64,000 bases of DNA. It comes from Dromiciops gliroides. Its lineage: Eukaryota; Chordata; Mammalia; Microbiotheria; Microbiotheriidae. Every line of letters starts with the position of its first letter. Position 1 is the stretch's first letter. The DNA is taken from the NCBI RefSeq assembly GCF_019393635.1, contig NC_057866.1, positions 278,264,874 through 278,328,873 of the forward strand, read 5' to 3'. Below are positions 59,803 through 64,000 of this stretch, piece by piece. The position numbers and the translations under genes are program-made. The notes below the pieces were generated by a model. The model saw nothing but the letters and a program-made list of their open reading frames with translations. It did no database searches and was not told the origin of the DNA.

Positions 59803-60095
59803 GGGCAGTTAGGTGGCACAATGGATAGAGCATTGACCTTGGAGTTGGGAAGATCTGAGTTTAAATCCAACCTCAACCACTTGACACTAGCTCTGTGACC
59901 CTGGGCAAGTCACTTAACCCCAATTGCCTTAAAACATCTGGTGCCATCTCCTGTTGTCCTGATAGATATCTTGCCATTGGACCCAGATGGCTTGAAGATG
60001 GCGATCCTGCACAGCCCTCCCTCACTTAAATCCAATTCACTGCAAGTCATGACATCACCTCCTGATATCATGAGAATGAAGGACAAACAAGAAAC
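59803..60095 (+). mobile_element. Longer SINE: tRNA-derived head joined to an RTE-like tail
   Basis: The first 135 bp match the common SINE body (GGGGCAGTTAGGTGGCACAA). From about 59935 follows a tail with CCATTGGACCCAGATGGC, CTCACTTAAATCCAATTCAC and GACATCACCTCCTGATATCA. The composite suggests mobilisation by RTE. Confidence 0.82.
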
Positions 60096-60487
60096 AATCT
60101 TATCCTCAATTGTGTTTTTGCTTTTGGAGAGACAGTGGGGACAGAGAGTCAGCATTATTGGGCTAAAGCCTGCCCTGACTCTAACACAGACAGGCTACAA
60201 GGACGCCTCTCAGGGCCCCAGGAGACAATCTCAGAGATCTGTGTGAGTAGAGGGGACCTTCTTGCCAGAAGTTTCTAAGCCCAGGAAATCACAAATGAGA
60301 TTTTTCCTATGTGCATCAGACATACAGCGTGGGGAGTGTGGCACATCCCTTCAGATGAGGTCACTGTATCATTAGTTCTACTGCACTGCTTTATTTCCTT
60401 ATAAGAGTGTGAGTAATCTGTAAATGTTTGTAATGTAAAAATAGAACCCATTGATCAAACTAAAAAAATCCAACTGGATAAAAAAGG

Positions 60488-60905
60488 TGTAAGGGCTAAA
60501 ATTCTAGCTCTGCTATCTAAAATCTAATGAGTGGTTGCTAATAAATTATAAGCTTTAGCAAGAGTGTTTAAGTGTTTAAGTATTTCTTAAAGAGCATTAG
60601 GATCAGAGAGAAAGGTAAAAATCTAACTATTTCTAAGAGACCCTATCATCCAACCCACCATGGCGAGCTCAGGAACCAAAACAAACGAGAGCCCCTCCCC
60701 CAGCGTCCGCTTCCTACTTTGTGTGTTCCTCCCAGAAATGGGAGGCTCCTCGAGTTGATTGGCTGGCAGCCTTGACACCCACGAGCAAACATCACTTCCT
60801 GATGCCAAAGAAAAGCCGCACGGCCTTACCCTCAGAGGCCTTCTCCTCATGGTGGAGCTTTCCTCCAGTAAGTCTCCAGCAGGGGGTGTCATTCCAATCG
60901 TTACA
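60488..60905 (-). mobile_element. Diverged solo LTR, 418 bp, same family
   Basis: Reverse orientation: starts TGTAAGGGCTAAAATTCTAG and ends TGTCATTCCAATCGTTACA. Shares both ends and the AATAAATTATAAGCTTTAGC block with the 358-bp LTRs but is longer and more diverged. Flanking 4-mers AAGG and AAAG are not identical. Confidence 0.85.
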
Positions 60906-61319
60906 AAAGTAAAGAGAAAACTAGAAGGTTAAGATGAGAAGATGCAACTTTCCATGCTAGCAGCTCTAAGCTGACCTGTCTTAACCAAGTGTCAACTTTA
61001 GAAAATGAGAAATGAATTGAAGAGATTGATTCTCTCATAATTTCTTAGAGAAGTTTTAATTATGCAAAATGGATGTCACAAAGAGGAGATGGAAACAAAT
61101 AAGAAACTTCCTGAATAAGTCAACATCTGCTCTCTGCCAAATGGGGCAGAGTGAGAACAAAGACCCTGGTACAACAGTAAGGGGTTAGATAAAACAAGAT
61201 ATTGTGGTTTCTCACCAAACAGCAAAAAAAACAAGTGAAAAGGAAAACAAAGCCTATAAAGTTTTGTATGAGAAACCAGATGATCCAAGAAGAATTCCAG
61301 ATGATACAAACAGATCTTA

Positions 61320-61406
61320 CGGTCTTCCTCCTTCCCTCCCTCCCTTCCTCTCCTCTTTCCTTCCTTCCCTCCCACCTTCTTTCCCTTCCTCCATCCCTCT
61401 CTCATT
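61320..61406. repeat. (CCTT)/(CCCT) microsatellite
   Basis: Imperfect CCTTCCCT units on the plus strand. Confidence 0.85.
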
Positions 61407-61409
61407 GTA

Positions 61410-62060
61410 ATCTTTTTATTGATCATGGAAGCCCTGTTAGATTTGATCTTTTCTCTATTGTTCTGATTGGCTCCCAATCTCTTGTTTCTTTTTTTTAGCA
61501 GAAGTCAGATGGATATCCTTTCCTCAGAACTGAGAAATCCAACTTGATCCCTTTTCCAATAACAAAAACACCTGAAAGCTTAGTAGTGAGACCACACCAC
61601 TAGCCCCTGCCCATGGGTGACTTTACAAAAGTCAGGGAGTCTCTCAATTTTGGGGATCACCCTGATTAGACCACATTAATTGCACAGATCTCCAGACACA
61701 GCTCACCATTATCAAAGCTGATAACATCTTGTCAGGTTCTAAATCAATGTTAGCACTGACTTAGTCCCTTGGATGAGTGGATGTGGGCAACATGCAAGAT
61801 GGCATCATGGTGCCCCAGATTGGGGACATATGTGATGTCTTCTGTGCCCATAAAGGTCCTTCCCAAGCTTCACAATATAGACTTCAACTCCACAGATATG
61901 ATGCAAGGAACCACAAAGGGAAACTCGGTGTCACAAACCCAATGGAAATGTTGGCCTGTCTTCTAGGAGCTGAGGACCTCTGCAGAGCCAGTAGGGCAAA
62001 TGATATCATTGCAGTCTTTGCCATCCATCTCTCACTTAAATCCAACCACTATGTGCATGC
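61410..62060. other. Intronic stretch, unassigned
   Basis: Nothing coding recognised. The piece from 61980 to 62050 (CATCTCTCACTTAAATCCAA) resembles the RTE-like SINE tail. Confidence 0.4.
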
Positions 62061-62072
62061 ACATATTCTTCC

Positions 62073-62220
62073 TTTTTTTTTTTTGGTGAGGCAATTGGGG
62101 TTAAGTGACTTGCCCAAGGTCACACAGCTAATAAGTGTCAAATGTCTGAGGCCGAATTTGAACTCAGGTCCTGCTGAATCCAAGGCCTGTGCCCTATCCA
62201 CTGCACCACCTAGCTGTCCC
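62073..62220 (-). mobile_element. Marsupial tRNA-derived SINE
   Basis: Poly-T, GGTGAGGCAATTGGGG, ending CACCTAGCTGTCCC. Inserted beside or within RTE-related sequence. Confidence 0.9.
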
Positions 62221-62229
62221 GCACATCTT

Positions 62230-63090
62230 CTTTATTTCATCTCCTGTCACTCCTTGTTGTCCTTTCTTCTCAAAGAGGACCAACATGACCTGTGTTGACC
62301 TCTGACTGTGGCTGATCAGACCAAAAGGAGCTCAGAAGGCTCTACCACATGTCAGGCACAAATAGTCCACATGAACATTTGGAGCTGAGAAGCCTCTAAA
62401 TGTCCACATCACAGATTCTTTTGAGCTGCTGTGCTTCTGATTTGCTCATAGAGCATGGCACCTTCTCTGATGAGGGCACACCTTGATGGGCAATCCTGGG
62501 CCAGTGTTCCCCATGTCACACAATCAATTCCAAAGTTCTTCAGAGAGACCTTGAAAGTGTCCTTGTGTCACTTCCTTTGACCTCCATGTCAGCACTACCT
62601 TGTGTGAGTTCGCCATAAAATAGTCTTTTAGGTAAGTATACATTTGGTATTCTAACAACATGGCCCACCCATCCGAGTTGTGCTCTCTGCATTAGAGATT
62701 GAATGCTTGGCAGTTCAGCTGAGAAAGGACTTCAGTGTCTGGTATCTCATCTTGCTAGGTGATCTTCAGAACCTTACTAAGACAACTGAAATGGAAGCAA
62801 TTCCATTTTCTGGCATGGTGCTGTTATACTGCTCAGGTTTCATGGGTACATACAACAATGAGGTCAGCACAATGGCTCTGTAGACCTTCAGTTTGGTAGT
62901 CAGTCTAATACCTCTTCTCTCCCACACTTTCCTTTAGAGTCTCCCAAACACTGAGCTAGCTTTGACAAGGTGTCAATCTCATGTACATACATCTCTGGAA
63001 AGCATACTGTCAAGGTCAGTTCTCCATAGAACTGATGGTTCTATGTATGGATGGTGTGGCACTGGCTAGTGGGGAATCTCTGTTTCCTTG
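62230..63090 (-). mobile_element. RTE LINE 3' part (reverse transcriptase C-terminal region)
   Basis: Plus-strand landmarks: TGTTGTCCTTTCTTCTCAAAG, CTCCATGTCAGCACTACC, AACATGGCCCACCCATCC, GAATGCTTGGCAGTTCAGC, CACAATGGCTCTGTAGACC. Their reverse complement corresponds to the C-terminal part of the RTE polyprotein. Several stops; inactive. Confidence 0.75.
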
Positions 63091-63221
63091 GTGGTAATTG
63101 TTAAGCCAAAATTAGCACAAGCAACAAAAAATTAATCAATACTTTATTACATCTCAGCCTCAGAGGCTTCACTAAGTGCACAGTCATCTGCAAACAAAAA
63201 GTGGAGCACCGATTCTCCTTC

Positions 63222-63281
63222 CACTCAGGTCCTCCTGAGTCCAGGGCCGGGGCTCTATCCACTGCGCCACCTAGCTGCCCA
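63222..63281 (-). mobile_element. Truncated SINE head
   Basis: Only the 5' third of a SINE (CAGGTCCTCCTGAGTCCAGG to CACCTAGCTGCCC) immediately left of a complete copy. Confidence 0.8.
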
Positions 63282-63289
63282 ATGGCCTT

Positions 63290-63441
63290 TTTTTTTTTTT
63301 TTTTGGAAAGGCAATGGGGGTTAAGTGACTTGCCCAGGAACACACAGCTAGTAAGTATTAAGTGTCTGAGGCCAGCTTTGAACTCAGGTCCTCCTGACTT
63401 CAGGGCTGGTGTTTTATCCACTGTGCCACCTAGATGCCCCC
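63290..63441 (-). mobile_element. Marsupial tRNA-derived SINE
   Basis: Poly-T then GGAAAGGCAATGGGGGTTAAG in two parts, ending CACCTAGATGCCCCC. Same orientation as the truncated copy beside it. Confidence 0.9.
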
Positions 63442-64000
63442 TTGCCCAATAGTCTTTTAATTGGTCTCCTGGCTATTGCCATATACTTTATACACTTCAT
63501 GTTTATATACATATGTATGTAGTTTACAATTCAAAAGATGTATATCCCTTGTTGCTTCCCTGTTCACTCTAGACATAAAAGAAACACACACCCAAATTAA
63601 CATTTATGTGGAAGGACAAAAAAGAAGGGATATTTCTGTAATGTTTGAATGTCTCTATGTCAGAAAGGTCAGCTATTTGTAGATTTTCATGTTACAATGA
63701 ACGACAGCTTCTTTTTTGTATTGCTACATGGCTTCAAACTTCTTCCTTGTTCTAAGCGGTGTGGTGAGCCTCTGCAAACACCCTCAGCTGATGAAAAGAG
63801 CAGGTTCATGAACGACTTCCTTATCCACCTGGCAAGAGAGTGCTGTAAGGCCACTTAACAAAGACACTCTCCCCGAAATGAGCAAGAGGCAATTTGAATA
63901 GTACTTTCTAATTGTGCAATAATGAAACACTAGTTTTGTATGGAAAGTGGAAAAATGAAATGATGAAATCGACAGCATTTCAAGCAGGCTCTGATGCAGT
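63442..64000. other. Intronic end of the window, nothing recognised
   Basis: Unique-looking sequence. Open frames of 64 to 73 codons here show no resemblance to the missing MICU3 exons. Confidence 0.45.

Overview
The window is vertebrate nuclear DNA, almost certainly from a marsupial. The evidence is dozens of tRNA-derived SINEs of the marsupial type (GGCAGCTAGGTGGCACAGTGG head, TAGCTGTGTGACCCTGGGCAAG core), full-length MAR1-like CORE-SINEs, marsupial-type L1 3' ends and RTE sequence, set among old MIR and L2. The species cannot be fixed from the sequence.

One gene is present: the C-terminal two thirds of MICU3, the EF-hand regulator of the mitochondrial calcium uniporter, on the minus strand. 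Twelve consecutive coding exons lie between 58160 and 8223: 58129-58160, 54021-54099, 51189-51236, 44412-44494, 41660-41731, 38094-38132, 34705-34794, 18589-18689, 15587-15758, 11579-11687, 9515-9672 and 8223-8291. All have GT/AG borders and compatible phases. Joined, they give 1052 nt: two bases of a split codon, 349 residues and a TAG stop, with no break. Both canonical EF-hand loops are intact. The N-terminal exons (mitochondrial signal, membrane segment, start of the first lobe) were not found and should lie above 64000. No other gene was found; 1-8222 is 3' UTR of unknown length plus intergenic repeats.

The introns are packed with mobile elements. The most notable is a 3.7 kb endogenous retrovirus (23780-27484) inside the 16 kb intron, with two 358-bp LTRs that differ at only two positions, so a recent insertion. 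Its short interior shows one damaged Gag zinc knuckle and no pol that I could recognise. The same LTR family recurs as a solo LTR at 38691-39048 (4-bp target duplication TAAC), a more diverged solo LTR at 60488-60905, and a 91-bp internally shortened copy at 10462-10552 (target duplication GGTT) nested in an L1. Several SINEs have perfect target duplications, and two have tails that grew into long microsatellites.

Other points of interest are two CpG-dense patches (about 4990-5480 and 53555-53935), three consecutive symmetric MICU3 exons between the EF-hand lobes that could be skipped without shifting the frame, and an unexplained 89-nt exon-like block at 30853-30941. I found no undescribed multi-gene system.
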